From Virgisporangium aliadipatigenens (GTDB lineage: Bacteria > Actinomycetota > Actinomycetes > Mycobacteriales > Micromonosporaceae), in NCBI RefSeq assembly GCF_016863615.1, contig NZ_BOPF01000010.1, positions 62,001-126,000 of the forward strand: a stretch of 64,000 bases of DNA, in the 5' to 3' direction. A program made the position numbers and the translations under genes. This document shows positions 24,744-33,734 of this stretch, piece by piece (position 1 is the first letter of the stretch; each line of letters begins with the position of its first letter). A model generated the notes under the pieces. That model saw nothing but the letters and a program-made list of their open reading frames with translations, had not been told where the DNA came from and ran no database searches.

Positions 24744-26798
24744 TTATGAACCTGCTTCGGAGGCGGGCCCCCGCAGCTCCCGATCCCACAGACGTTCACA
24801 GATCCGTTCGACGCCGGCGGCCAAATGCCGGCGGTACGTGCTGAACGGCAGTCCCAGTCGCTCGGCCGCGGCCTCCTGGGTCGGCGCGCCCTGGCGGTAC
24901 GTGGCGACCACCGCGCGGTGCAGCTTGGCCTCCCGCGGGTCGTCCCGCATCCCGTCCACGGCCTCGTTCAGCGCGGCGCGCAGCCGCTCGGCCGGGGAGC
25001 CGTCCGCCTGGTCGGTCACCAGCCGGCTGCGGGCCAACGGGTTCGTGGCGAGCAGGTCCGGCTGGCGCCACGCCCGCAACGCGTCGCGCACCGCCGTGTC
25101 GAACTCCCCGCGCGCCAGCACCGTGAGCTCCAGCCCCGCGCCGATCTTCGGCATCGCCCGCGGGCCGAACAGCGCCTGCAGCGCACCCACCGCCAGCCAC
25201 CGGTCCGGCGGCGTCACCCGCCAGTCGTGCGCGAAGATCCCGTACGCCCGGCCGCCGACCTCTGGCCGGCAGCGCTGCACCAGCTGCTGGTCGGTGTAGG
25301 CCATCAGCGGCTCCCAGTACTCCGGATCCGCCATCGCCGCGAACGACCACGCCACCCGTTCGTCGCGCACCCAGCCCGCGACGACGCGCCAGAGCATCAT
25401 GTCCATCACGGGCGACGGCCGCATGTAGGAGCCGGCCGCCACCAGGAACCTGGTGATCGTGATCGTCTCGCCGCTGCGCACCGGCCCCGCCGCGCGACAG
25501 TGCGCCCACGCCGCGGCGACGACGGGATCGGCCGACAGTTCCTCCGTGGAGCAGTGCGCCGAGCGCAGCTGGCCCATGAAGCCGACGACCTCGCCGGTGT
25601 CGGCGCGCTTGTGCACCCAGAAGCCCTCGGGTTGGCGTTCCAACCAGAACTCGACGAGCGCGGCGGAGGCCGGACCCTCCGCGGACAGCGCCAGGCGCAG
25701 CACGTCGGCGCGATCCTCGGGCAGGTATCGGCACTCCACGAACTCCCCGATCCGGGTGTACGTGATGAAGCGCGAGATGACGCCGCCCCGCCGGTTGAGA
25801 TAGCAGAACGCCGTCGCCGCCGGCAGCACACCGGCCTCGGGCGCGTCCCGGATCCGCTCGATGACGTGCGAACGGATCGTGTCGTGCAACGCCCGGTAGC
25901 CGTGCGGATCGCGCCAGCGCAGGTCGGTGTCGATCGCCTCGCGGGCGGCGCCGGTCGGGAACAGCCCGTGCCGCCCCGAGTCGATGAACGGCAGCCGCCG
26001 CAGCCAGGCGAACAGCGTGCCGGCGTCGTCCGGCAGCACCGAGCGCAGCAGATCCTCGGTGGTGGTGTGGGCGTGCGCGCAGACCTCCAGCGCCCGCCGG
26101 TGCGCCGCGGACGGCGGCTCGCCGACCATCCGGGCGAGCAGCGTCTCCACCATGTACCGGTCCGGCGACCACGTGCCGGAGCGCCCGGCGGACTCGGCCG
26201 CCAGGCACAGCGCCAACGGGTGGCCGCTGGTGAACCGCAGCACCGGCTTGTGCGCCTCGGCCGGGACGTCGCGGCGTTCGAGCAGCTCCACGGCGTCGTC
26301 GCGGTCCAGTTCGGTCAGCCGCAGCACGCACAACGCCTCGGCCCAGCCGGCGTCGGACTGCCAGCCCAGGTCCGGTGGCCGCCGCCCGGCCAGCACCACG
26401 AGCACACCCACCGGCAACCGCGGCAGGAACCGGTCCCGCAGCCACAACTCCAGCCCCTGGCAGTGCTCGAAGCCGTCGACCAGGAGCACGGTCCGGTCGT
26501 CGGTGAGCGCGTCGCCGGCAGCCTCGCGGAACGCCGCCGGCGTCGGACTGATCGCCCGGCCGTCCAGCTCCACCACGGTCCGGCCGCGGTCGCGCGCCTC
26601 GTCGGCGTAGCGCTGTAGGAGTGCGGATTTCCCGATTCCGCCGGGGCCGTGCAGGAATATCGCGGCTATCGTCTGGCCCGCGTCGTCGAGGGCGTCGCGG
26701 AACACGGAAAGCTCCGTGCGTCGTCCCACGAACGCTCGTTCTCGCGCTGCTCTGAGCCGCTCCCCCAAACGGCTCGACTGGACGTTCCCGGTCGGCAT
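24744..26798 (-). CDS. P-loop NTPase with middle acetyltransferase-like region and C-terminal HTH
   Basis: 684 residues. Residues ~20-240 are an AAA/STAND-type ATPase module: FVGRRTELSVFRDAL, Walker A GPGGIGKSALL, Walker B VLLVDGFEH and a sensor-like VVLAGRRPP. Residues ~340-560 have the feel of a GNAT fold (YLPEDRADVLRLALSAEG, GFWVHKRADTGEVVGFMGQL), a tentative reading. The C-terminus (QEAAAERLGLPFSTYRRHLAAGVERI) is a helix-turn-helix of sigma-region-4/LuxR style. Likely a signal-responsive ATPase controlling transcription or part of a conflict system; function unknown. No strong ribosome site before the ATG. Confidence 0.75.
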   Translation of the reverse strand: MPTGNVQSSRLGERLRAARERAFVGRRTELSVFRDALDDAGQTIAAIFLHGPGGIGKSALLQRYADEARDRGRTVVELDGRAISPTPAAFREAAGDALTDDRTVLLVDGFEHCQGLELWLRDRFLPRLPVGVLVVLAGRRPPDLGWQSDAGWAEALCVLRLTELDRDDAVELLERRDVPAEAHKPVLRFTSGHPLALCLAAESAGRSGTWSPDRYMVETLLARMVGEPPSAAHRRALEVCAHAHTTTEDLLRSVLPDDAGTLFAWLRRLPFIDSGRHGLFPTGAAREAIDTDLRWRDPHGYRALHDTIRSHVIERIRDAPEAGVLPAATAFCYLNRRGGVISRFITYTRIGEFVECRYLPEDRADVLRLALSAEGPASAALVEFWLERQPEGFWVHKRADTGEVVGFMGQLRSAHCSTEELSADPVVAAAWAHCRAAGPVRSGETITITRFLVAAGSYMRPSPVMDMMLWRVVAGWVRDERVAWSFAAMADPEYWEPLMAYTDQQLVQRCRPEVGGRAYGIFAHDWRVTPPDRWLAVGALQALFGPRAMPKIGAGLELTVLARGEFDTAVRDALRAWRQPDLLATNPLARSRLVTDQADGSPAERLRAALNEAVDGMRDDPREAKLHRAVVATYRQGAPTQEAAAERLGLPFSTYRRHLAAGVERICERLWDRELRGPASEAGS

Positions 26799-27027
26799 TG
26801 GCCGACAGTAATGCGCGCAGCGCGGGTTTTCCCTATCGGGAATCCGGGGTGTGACCTTGTCGTTCGGGTGTCACCGAGTGGATCACCCGTTCGGCCGATC
26901 CCTTTTTCGGGGGCATGCGATGTACCCCTATGCCACGGGAGTGGTAGCACCATAAACGGCACCGTGCCGTACGTCCACACCTCGGTCGCAGGGTGTGATC
27001 AAACCCTTAGTTTTCCGGGCTGCACTG

Positions 27028-27258
27028 CTAGTTGCGCACCGCGCGGCGCCAGGCCCGCAGGCCGAGCACGGCGACGGCGGTGCCGAACGTCAGTGAGGCG
27101 ACGATCAACAGCGCGTGCACCCAGAGGAAGCTCGTCGGGGTGTCGCCGGACCAGGCCCGGTCGTCCTTCCAGACGGCCACCGCGAACCGGGGCCAGATCA
27201 GCCAGTTCCACGCGCCGAACAGGATCAGGAAGGCGGCCCAGCGCCGCGAGATCACCAC
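27028..27258 (-). CDS. SCO4848-family small membrane protein
   Basis: 76 residues with two transmembrane helices separated by a loop: VVISRRWAAFLILFGAWNWL, then IWPRFAVAVWKDDRAW, then PTSFLWVHALLIVASLTFGTAVAVLG. The SRRW...W-W-IWPRF...W-DDR-W pattern is the actinobacteria-specific SCO4848 family, of unknown role. No ATG fits; either of two adjacent GTG codons (27258 or 27255) is the start. Divergent from the three-gene NTPase module. Confidence 0.8.
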   Translation of the reverse strand: MVISRRWAAFLILFGAWNWLIWPRFAVAVWKDDRAWSGDTPTSFLWVHALLIVASLTFGTAVAVLGLRAWRRAVRN

Positions 27259-27473
27259 GACATGTGAGTATGTCAAGCCCGTCCGAGCCGTCGGGTCGTC
27301 GGTTACCGGACCCGGCTCGCCTTCTCCGTCGATCGGGTTAACGAGAAAGCGCACCCCCGCTCGCCATTTGGCCGGACCCGGACAACGTGTTTCCCATAGT
27401 TGTGCGCTCCGCTTCCGGATTCCTGTCGGACGCCCTACCTTCGCGGATATCCGCTGCCTGATGGGAAAAGTTG

Positions 27474-27794
27474 ATGTTGGCTGACCTGCTCCCACTGTTC
27501 ATTGCGATCGTGGCAGTCGTGGCGATGATCCTTGTTGTTCTCGCGGTGCGGCGCCGGCCGGGTCGTGTCGGCATCAAGATTTTCGGCTCGCGTGTCGACC
27601 TCGACGGGCCCGGAATCGTGCCGCGCCCGAGGCGAAATCTTCTCATGCGACGGAACGGCTTGCGCAATTCCGAGGTTCGGACAACCTCCGGAGCAACGGT
27701 GGAGCTGACCTCGAACGAGTTCGTGGACAGCGTCGTCCGCGTCGAGAACGACACCGACGCCGGCGGCCCCGGAAGAGAGGACCGGCGTCCCTGA
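27474..27794 (+). CDS. Small single-pass membrane protein, first gene of an unknown module
   Basis: 106 residues. An N-terminal transmembrane anchor (LADLLPLFIAIVAVVAMILVVLAV, residues ~3-26) is followed by a positively charged stop-transfer RRRPGR and a ~70-residue cytoplasmic tail ending in Asp/Arg-rich sequence. The tail has a KIFGSRVDLDGPG beta-hairpin-like patch and no family I recognise. Its stop overlaps the next start (TGATG), so it is coupled to the NTPase. It may tether or regulate that NTPase at the membrane. Base composition is visibly less G/C-extreme than the neighbours. Confidence 0.6.
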   Translation: MLADLLPLFIAIVAVVAMILVVLAVRRRPGRVGIKIFGSRVDLDGPGIVPRPRRNLLMRRNGLRNSEVRTTSGATVELTSNEFVDSVVRVENDTDAGGPGREDRRP

Positions 27795-28570
27795 TGGCCC
27801 TGCACATCAACCGGACCGCGGAGCTGGGCAGCATTCGCGAAGTGCTCGGACGAAAAGATCCGGCGGCGCACTTCATCGCCGTCGAGGCCGGCGAGAACAT
27901 GGGAAAGACGGCCATGCAGATCGAGCTTCTGCAGAACGAATCTATCGATGCGCGGCGCGTGCGGATAGATCTCGAGGGCCTGACGTCCATCGACTCGATC
28001 CTCAGCGCGCTCGCCGCTCAATTGCGTGCCGTCGGCATCCGAACGGACAAGTACGCCATGCGCCTGGAGGAGCTGGTGGCTCCGCCCAGGGTCGACATCC
28101 GTCGGGTGCGCCTGCGGCAGACCTCTCTACGGATCTCCTCCAACTCCTATCAGGATGCCGTCAGCCGGCGCGAGATCCTGCTGGAACAGCTGGTGGCGGA
28201 CCTACAGGCGGATTGCAGGAAGTCCACGCTGATCCTGGTCGACAGCTACGACAGGGTCGGGGAGGAGTGCCGCTCATGGCTGCCCCAGGTGTTCGTGCCC
28301 CGCCTGATGACGGTGCCGCGACTTGTGCTCGTCGTCGCCGGGCGCGAGACGAGACGGCTGACCGACTCTCAGGGCCGTGCGACGGTGCTGCAACTGCCGC
28401 CGTTCCGGTCGAAGCACGTGGCCGACTGGATGCGCGCGCTCGCGGCCACCTATCCGCCCACGACGTTGGAAGCCGTCGCCGGGGCGCTGTGCTTTGTCGG
28501 ACAGGGCAACCCCGCGGACATCGGCGGGATCCTGGCGGGGCTCAAATGTCTTGAATGGAAGTGTCCGTGA
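27794..28570 (+). CDS. P-loop NTPase of unknown module
   Basis: 258 residues forming essentially one nucleotide-binding domain: N-terminal INRTAELGSIREVL (typical box before STAND/AAA_16 P-loops), Walker A AGENMGKTA (residues ~32-40), Walker B STLILVDSYD near residue 150, and a sensor-like LVLVVAGRETRRL. The protein stops where a STAND ATPase would continue into its winged-helix and repeat domains; the next gene begins with such a region, so the two products may act as one split ATPase. Overlaps the following start by 4 nt (GTGA). Confidence 0.7.
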   Translation: MALHINRTAELGSIREVLGRKDPAAHFIAVEAGENMGKTAMQIELLQNESIDARRVRIDLEGLTSIDSILSALAAQLRAVGIRTDKYAMRLEELVAPPRVDIRRVRLRQTSLRISSNSYQDAVSRREILLEQLVADLQADCRKSTLILVDSYDRVGEECRSWLPQVFVPRLMTVPRLVLVVAGRETRRLTDSQGRATVLQLPPFRSKHVADWMRALAATYPPTTLEAVAGALCFVGQGNPADIGGILAGLKCLEWKCP

Positions 28571-29955
28571 CCCTCATGTCGCAGGCGGCGGTGCGGGAAG
28601 CATGTCTGGCGGGGTTCTCCGGCACCGAGCGAAACCTGGTGCTGCGGTTGGCGATCCTCGGTGAGTTCGACGATGCGTTGATCGCGGCCGTTTCGGGCGA
28701 TTCCGGGGAATGCGCGGCGGACCTTCTCGACTCCGTCGTCGTCGAGTGGCTTCCGCAAACGGTGCCCCAGCGATACCGGGTCAACCCGGGCCTCAAGGAT
28801 CTCATCGCCGCTGAATGCGATCCGGCCGACGCCGCGGAGACGCATCGGGCCGCGGCCGATTTCTACGCGCGTCAGGCAAACGCACGCGAGGCCGAAACCG
28901 ATTTTGACGCCGCACTTCGCTGCCTGCGTCATCTGGTTCATGTGGACGGCGGGGCGGCGATCGACCAGCTCATGAATTTCTGCGCGGAGGCGCTGGCCCG
29001 AGGCGACCTGGAATTCGTTTTCCGTGCGGTGCGCACGGTCGAGCCCGTCGACCCGGACGAGCCGCGTGGGGTGTTGCTCCAACTGCTCCTCGCCACGGCC
29101 GCATTTCTGCTCAGTTCCGTCGACGACACCGAAGGCCTCAGGCCGATGGCCGACGGACTCGAAAAGGCAATCGCCGCCGCCTCCTCGATCGCGACGGAGG
29201 AGGATCGATGGCTGATTCTCGTCGCGGAGCGGGTCGGTATCGACCCGTCGGCGGACACCGCGGGCGCGCGGCCGGCGAAACTCCGACTGCGGGCGTCCGC
29301 GAAGCACCGGGCCCGCCCACCGAGGGGTGCCGGACCGGGAACGATCACCGTGGACCCGGTTTCGACCAGGCCCTCCATGCGCAGTTCCGGCCGATGGTGG
29401 ATCGGGGCCGCCGCCGCTGTGGTGGCCGTCGTGCTGGCTTACGGCGGCAGTATGACCTTCGCCGGATGGTTGACGGCAGCGCCCCGAGGCGAGCGGCCCG
29501 GTGGAAGTTCCGCCACTCCGGCGGCGCTTCCCGCGACTGCCCCCTCCACCACGGACCTGGGCCGTTGTGGCCGTTGGCCGGTCCGGATCCGGTCGTTCGA
29601 CGCCCCGCGGGCGGCGGAGGTCGAGGTGTGCAGCCCGGCGCCGCAGGGCCATACCTACTGGGCCGTGTACCGACAGTTGAAGGTCGGCGGAAGCTGGACC
29701 TACTTTCCGCTGTTCGCACTCGAGTCCGGCGGGCCCGGGACGAAGTCGTACGCCGTGCCCCAGCCGTCCGGAGTGATCACGACGCCGTCCTCGCCGGAGT
29801 GCGACAAGTGCCTGACGGACACCCTGGGCCTTCTTGTCGTCGTCGTCGCTGACGGTGATTCCGCGACGCTGGCGGCCAACCGTGGGTCCGATGTCGCCGC
29901 GTCGCTCGACGCCAGGCTTCTGATCGCCGCTTCGGATCCGTACATGATCTATTAG
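28567..29955 (+). CDS. Membrane-anchored partner of the split NTPase with extracellular domain
   Basis: About 462 residues from the GTG at 28567 (GGAAG 5 nt upstream and GTGA overlap); an ATG at 28555 is possible. Residues ~1-225 are helical and look like the winged-helix plus repeat part of a STAND NTPase (QAAVREACLAGFSGTERNLVLRLAIL near the start). A basic linker precedes one transmembrane helix (~277-299), then a Ser/Thr/Pro-rich stalk and an outside domain (~325-462) with Cys pairs (LGRCGRWPVRIRSF, EVEVCSPAP, PECDKCLTD). Topology suggests transmembrane signalling or an effector; family not recognised. Confidence 0.6.
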   Translation: MTLMSQAAVREACLAGFSGTERNLVLRLAILGEFDDALIAAVSGDSGECAADLLDSVVVEWLPQTVPQRYRVNPGLKDLIAAECDPADAAETHRAAADFYARQANAREAETDFDAALRCLRHLVHVDGGAAIDQLMNFCAEALARGDLEFVFRAVRTVEPVDPDEPRGVLLQLLLATAAFLLSSVDDTEGLRPMADGLEKAIAAASSIATEEDRWLILVAERVGIDPSADTAGARPAKLRLRASAKHRARPPRGAGPGTITVDPVSTRPSMRSSGRWWIGAAAAVVAVVLAYGGSMTFAGWLTAAPRGERPGGSSATPAALPATAPSTTDLGRCGRWPVRIRSFDAPRAAEVEVCSPAPQGHTYWAVYRQLKVGGSWTYFPLFALESGGPGTKSYAVPQPSGVITTPSSPECDKCLTDTLGLLVVVVADGDSATLAANRGSDVAASLDARLLIAASDPYMIY

Positions 29956-29967
29956 GGGAGCGAGGGC

Positions 29968-31344
29968 CTATCGCCAGCCGCGTGGATGACCGTCGCCCCG
30001 CCGGCCGCTGCCGCCCTCGGCAGTGCCGGCGGCCTCCGCGAGCACCTGTGCCAGTTCGTCGAAGCCGTCGCGGACCAGCCCGACCGTGATGCGCAGATGG
30101 TCGGTCCCCGACGGGCTCACCTCGAACGGCGCACCCGGCGCGACGGCGATCCCGTGGGCCGCGAGCGAGAGCAGCGCCACCTGCTGGTTGGCGACCTCCA
30201 GCCACAGGTTGATGCCGTCGTCGGCGCTCGCCCGGGCACCCCGCGCCGACAGGGCCGTCAGGAGCGAGCTGCGGCGGTGCTCGTACGACGTTCGCGCGAA
30301 GGAAATGCGCTCGACGGTGGCGGGGTCGGTCAGCAGCTCGACCAGGACGGCCTGGAGCAGGCGGGACGACCAGCCCGGGCCGAGCAGCCGGCGGTCGGTG
30401 ATGAGCGTGATCAGGTCGCCGGGACCGCCGATCGCGGCCAGGCGCAGGTCGGGGCCGTGGCTCTTGGAGAAGCTGAGGACGTGGACGGTCCGCTCGGGCA
30501 GCCGGAGTCCGAGGCTGACCGGCGGGGCGGTGGCGATGTCGCCGGCGTGGTCGTCCTCGATCACGAGCGTGCCGGGGTGGCCCCGCAGCACCTCGGCCAG
30601 CTCGGCCGCGCGGGCCGCGCCCATGCTCGCCCCGGTCGGGTTGTGCGCGCGCGGCTGCAGGAAGACCGCGACCGGCGAGTGCGCCGTCAGCGCCGCGCGG
30701 AGCGCGTCGGGGCGCATCCCCTGTCCGTCGACCGGGACGCCGACGACGGTGGCGCCGACCGCGTCGAGCAGGTCCAGCATCGGGGGGAACGCCGGATCCT
30801 CGACCAGCACGTGATCCCCGAAGCGCACGGTGGCGGAGGTGATCCGGTCGAGCGCGTCCAGCGCACCGTCGACGACGGTCAGCCGATCCGGCGGGAACGG
30901 CCACCGCGCCCGCAGCACCTCCTCGAGGGCCGGCAGCACGGGCTCGTCGAGATAGCTCGTCGTCAGGCGCGAGTCGCCCACCCGGCCGAGCAGCGCGGCC
31001 AGGTCGGGCAGCAGGTCGTGATCGGGCACACCGGTGGAGAAGTCCCGCGGCAGCGTCGTGGGCCGCGGCGTGACGGCCGCGAAGCGCAGCCGCTGCCGCG
31101 GCACGGCCGGCGTGCGCACGAACGTCCCGGACCGCCCGCGCGTCTGGATCGCGCCGGCCCGCGCGAGCGAACGCCACGCCTCGCTGACCGTGGTGGGGCT
31201 GATGCCCAGCTCCCGCGCGACGGCGCGAACGGTCGGCAGGCGGGTACCGGCGGGGAGATCCCCGGTGGTGACCAGGCGGCTGACGGCGGCGGCGATGCCG
31301 CGTGCGCTCCGGTCGTCGACGGCCTTGGTGATCAGGGAGAGCAC
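29968..31344 (-). CDS. MocR/PdxR-type regulator (GntR HTH + aminotransferase fold)
   Basis: 458 residues. Residues ~1-78 are a GntR winged HTH (LPTVRAVARELGISPTTVSEAWRSLARAGAI); residues ~95-440 are a fold-type I aminotransferase domain with the PLP lysine K294 in SFSKSHGPDLR and NPTG at ~235. Regulators of this class sense PLP or an amino-acid-PLP aldimine. It is divergent from the pyrimidine-degradation operon, so beta-alanine bound as a PLP aldimine is an attractive effector, by inference. Start GTG at 31344. Confidence 0.9.
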   Translation of the reverse strand: MLSLITKAVDDRSARGIAAAVSRLVTTGDLPAGTRLPTVRAVARELGISPTTVSEAWRSLARAGAIQTRGRSGTFVRTPAVPRQRLRFAAVTPRPTTLPRDFSTGVPDHDLLPDLAALLGRVGDSRLTTSYLDEPVLPALEEVLRARWPFPPDRLTVVDGALDALDRITSATVRFGDHVLVEDPAFPPMLDLLDAVGATVVGVPVDGQGMRPDALRAALTAHSPVAVFLQPRAHNPTGASMGAARAAELAEVLRGHPGTLVIEDDHAGDIATAPPVSLGLRLPERTVHVLSFSKSHGPDLRLAAIGGPGDLITLITDRRLLGPGWSSRLLQAVLVELLTDPATVERISFARTSYEHRRSSLLTALSARGARASADDGINLWLEVANQQVALLSLAAHGIAVAPGAPFEVSPSGTDHLRITVGLVRDGFDELAQVLAEAAGTAEGGSGRRGDGHPRGWR

Positions 31345-31477
31345 CGTAATTTCTCCGAAACGCAGAGTCTTCTGAAAACAGCATGTAACAAACGAAGCGT
31401 TGTCCGCCTAGGGTTGTGTCATTAAAGTCCTACGCCATCCGGACCGCAAAACACAATGTGGACCCGAGGGGACGGCC
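31345..31477. promoter_or_regulatory. Divergent control region MocR regulator / pyrimidine operon
   Basis: 133 nt, noticeably AT-richer than the genes. It has an imperfect inverted repeat around 31388-31403 (ACAAACG-AAG-CGTTGT) and a further GTTGT at 31413. MocR proteins usually bind paired direct or inverted repeats between divergent genes, so the operator is probably here; no exact site is claimed. Confidence 0.4.
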
Positions 31478-32317
31478 ATGACAGGAATCGTCCGTGCCGC
31501 CATCGTCCAGACCAACTGGACCGGCGACAAAGAATCGATGATCAAGGCGCATGAGGAGTACGCCCGCCAGGCGGCCGCACAGGGCGCCAAGGTGATCTGC
31601 TTCCAGGAACTCTTCTACGGCCCGTACTTCTGCCAGGTGCAGGAGAAGGAGTTCTACTCCTACGCCGAGAGCATCCCCGGCCCCACCACCGAACGCTTCC
31701 AGGCACTCGCCGCGGAGCTCGGCATGGTGATGATCCTGCCGATGTACGAGCAGGAACAGCCCGGCGTGCTGTACAACACCGCCGCCGTGCTCGACGCGGA
31801 CGGCCGCTATCTCGGCAAGTACCGCAAGCACCACATTCCCCAGGTGAAGGGCTTCTGGGAGAAGTTCTACTTCCGTCCCGGCAACCTCGGGTATCCCGTC
31901 TTCGACACGGCGGTCGGCAAGGTCGGCGTGTACATCTGCTACGACCGGCACTTCCCCGAGGGCTGGCGGGCGCTCGGGCTCGCCGGCGCGCAGCTCGTCT
32001 TCAACCCGTCCGCCACGTCGCGCGGCCTCTCGGCGTACCTGTGGAAGCTCGAACAGCCCGCCTCCGCCGTCGCCAACGAGTACTTCATCGGGGCGATCAA
32101 CCGCACCGGCATCGAGGACCTGGGCGACAACGACTTCTACGGCACCTCGTACTTCGTGGACCCGGAGGGCAAGTTCGTCGGCGAGGTGGGCGACGCGCAC
32201 AATCCCGAGCTGATCGTGCGGGACCTCGACTTCGGGCTGCTCGAAGAGGTGCGCGACCGGTGGCAGTTCTACCGGGACCGCCGTCCCGAGTCGTACGGAG
32301 GGCTGGTCGCCCCGTGA
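31478..32317 (+). CDS. Beta-ureidopropionase / N-carbamoyl amidohydrolase (nitrilase superfamily)
   Basis: 279 residues with the nitrilase-superfamily Glu-Lys-Cys triad: E44 (CFQELFYGPY), K117 (YRKHHIP) and C154 (VYICYDRHFPEGWRAL). Sequence style matches beta-ureidopropionase/N-carbamoylputrescine amidase, which hydrolyses N-carbamoyl-beta-alanine to beta-alanine, CO2 and ammonia. It is the first gene of the operon and couples by GTGA to the dihydropyrimidinase gene that makes its substrate, supporting beta-ureidopropionase. Confidence 0.9.
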   Translation: MTGIVRAAIVQTNWTGDKESMIKAHEEYARQAAAQGAKVICFQELFYGPYFCQVQEKEFYSYAESIPGPTTERFQALAAELGMVMILPMYEQEQPGVLYNTAAVLDADGRYLGKYRKHHIPQVKGFWEKFYFRPGNLGYPVFDTAVGKVGVYICYDRHFPEGWRALGLAGAQLVFNPSATSRGLSAYLWKLEQPASAVANEYFIGAINRTGIEDLGDNDFYGTSYFVDPEGKFVGEVGDAHNPELIVRDLDFGLLEEVRDRWQFYRDRRPESYGGLVAP

Positions 32318-33720
32318 CTACTTTGTTAATTGTTAACGGCACGGTTATCGGTTCGGCCGGTCCTTACGCCGCCGACGTGCTCGTCGAGGGCGAGAAGATC
32401 GCCGCCCTCTTCGCGCCGGGCCGCGGCCCCGCCGACGTCGAGACCATCGACGCCACCGGCAAGTACGTCATCCCCGGCGCCGTCGACGCGCACACCCATA
32501 TGGAACTGCCGTTCGGCGGCACCTTCGCCTCCGACACCTTCGACACCGGCACCCGGGCCGCCGCCTTCGGCGGCACCACCACCATCGTCGACTTCGCGGT
32601 GCAGCGCACCGGTGAGGTGGTGCAGGACGGCCTCGCGGCCTGGCACGGCAAGGCCGAAGGCAACTGCCACGTCGACTACGCGTTCCACATGATCCTGGGT
32701 GGGGTCGACGACGACTCGCTCAAGGCGATGGACCAGCTCGTCGCCGACGAGGGCATCACCAGCTTCAAGCTGTTCATGGCCTACCCGGGCGTCTTCTACA
32801 GCGACGACGGGCAGATCCTGCGGGCGATGCAGCGCGCGCGGGACAACGGCGCCGTGATCATGATGCACGCCGAGAACGGCATCGCGATCGACGTTCTCGT
32901 GCAGCAGGCGCTGGCCCGGGGCGAGACCGATCCGATCCACCACGGCATCACCCGCCCGCAGGCCCTGGAGGCGGAGGCCACCTCGCGGGCCATCCGGCTG
33001 GCCGAGGTCGCCCGGGACTGCCCGCTGTACATCGTTCACCTCTCGGCGAGTCAGGCCCTCGAAGAGGTCGCGGCGGCCCGGGACGCCGGGCGCAACGTGT
33101 TCGCCGAGACCTGCCCGCAGTACCTATACCTGACGCTGGAGGACCAGCTCGGCGCGCCCGGGTTCGAGGGGGCCAAGTGGGTCTGCTCGACGCCGCTGCG
33201 CTCCAAGCACGAGCCGCACCGCGCGGACCTCTGGAAGGGTCTGCGCAGCAACGACCTGGCCGTCGTGTCGACCGACCACTGCCCGTTCTGCTTCAAGGAC
33301 CAGAAGGAACTGGGGCGCGGGGACTTCTCGAAGATCCCCAACGGGATCGGCGGCGTGGAGCACCGGGTGGACCTCGTGTACCAGGGCGTCGTCGACAAGC
33401 AGCTGTCGCTGGCGCGCTGGGTGGAGACGATCGCCACGACGCCGGCCCGGATGTTCGGGCTGTACCCGCGCAAGGGCGTCATCGCGCCGGGGTCCGACGC
33501 CGACATCGTCCTGTACGACCCGGCCGGCACCACCCGGATCGGCGTCGACACGCACCACATGAACATGGACCACTCCGCGTGGGAGGGCTACGAGATCGCC
33601 GGCCGGGTGCACACCGTCCTGTCCCGCGGCACGGTCGTGGTCGACGGCGACGGCAACTACCACGGACGCAAGGGCCACGGGCAGTACCTGCGCCGCGGGC
33701 TCAGCGACTACCTGCTCTAG
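32314..33720 (+). CDS. hydA: Dihydropyrimidinase / D-hydantoinase
   Basis: 468 residues, cyclic amidohydrolase. Binuclear metal ligands visible: H60 and H62 (DAHTHMELP), carboxylated K152 (SFKLFMAYPG), H185 (MMHAENG), H242 (IVHLSASQ) and D321 (STDHCPF). It opens dihydrouracil, dihydrothymine or hydantoins to N-carbamoyl amino acids, the substrate of the preceding amidase. GTG start in a GTGA overlap. All catalytic positions are present and the length is normal. Confidence 0.95.
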   Translation: MTTLLIVNGTVIGSAGPYAADVLVEGEKIAALFAPGRGPADVETIDATGKYVIPGAVDAHTHMELPFGGTFASDTFDTGTRAAAFGGTTTIVDFAVQRTGEVVQDGLAAWHGKAEGNCHVDYAFHMILGGVDDDSLKAMDQLVADEGITSFKLFMAYPGVFYSDDGQILRAMQRARDNGAVIMMHAENGIAIDVLVQQALARGETDPIHHGITRPQALEAEATSRAIRLAEVARDCPLYIVHLSASQALEEVAAARDAGRNVFAETCPQYLYLTLEDQLGAPGFEGAKWVCSTPLRSKHEPHRADLWKGLRSNDLAVVSTDHCPFCFKDQKELGRGDFSKIPNGIGGVEHRVDLVYQGVVDKQLSLARWVETIATTPARMFGLYPRKGVIAPGSDADIVLYDPAGTTRIGVDTHHMNMDHSAWEGYEIAGRVHTVLSRGTVVVDGDGNYHGRKGHGQYLRRGLSDYLL

Positions 33721-33734
33721 GAAGGGGTCCTCTC

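Noticed and set aside
28540-28575. Sequencing error or programmed frameshift joining the NTPase and the next gene into one protein
   Set aside because: A GTGA stop-start overlap with a ribosome site is present, no slippery heptamer is seen, and a stop codon directly precedes the overlap in the second frame; coupled translation explains it. Resequencing would still be worthwhile.
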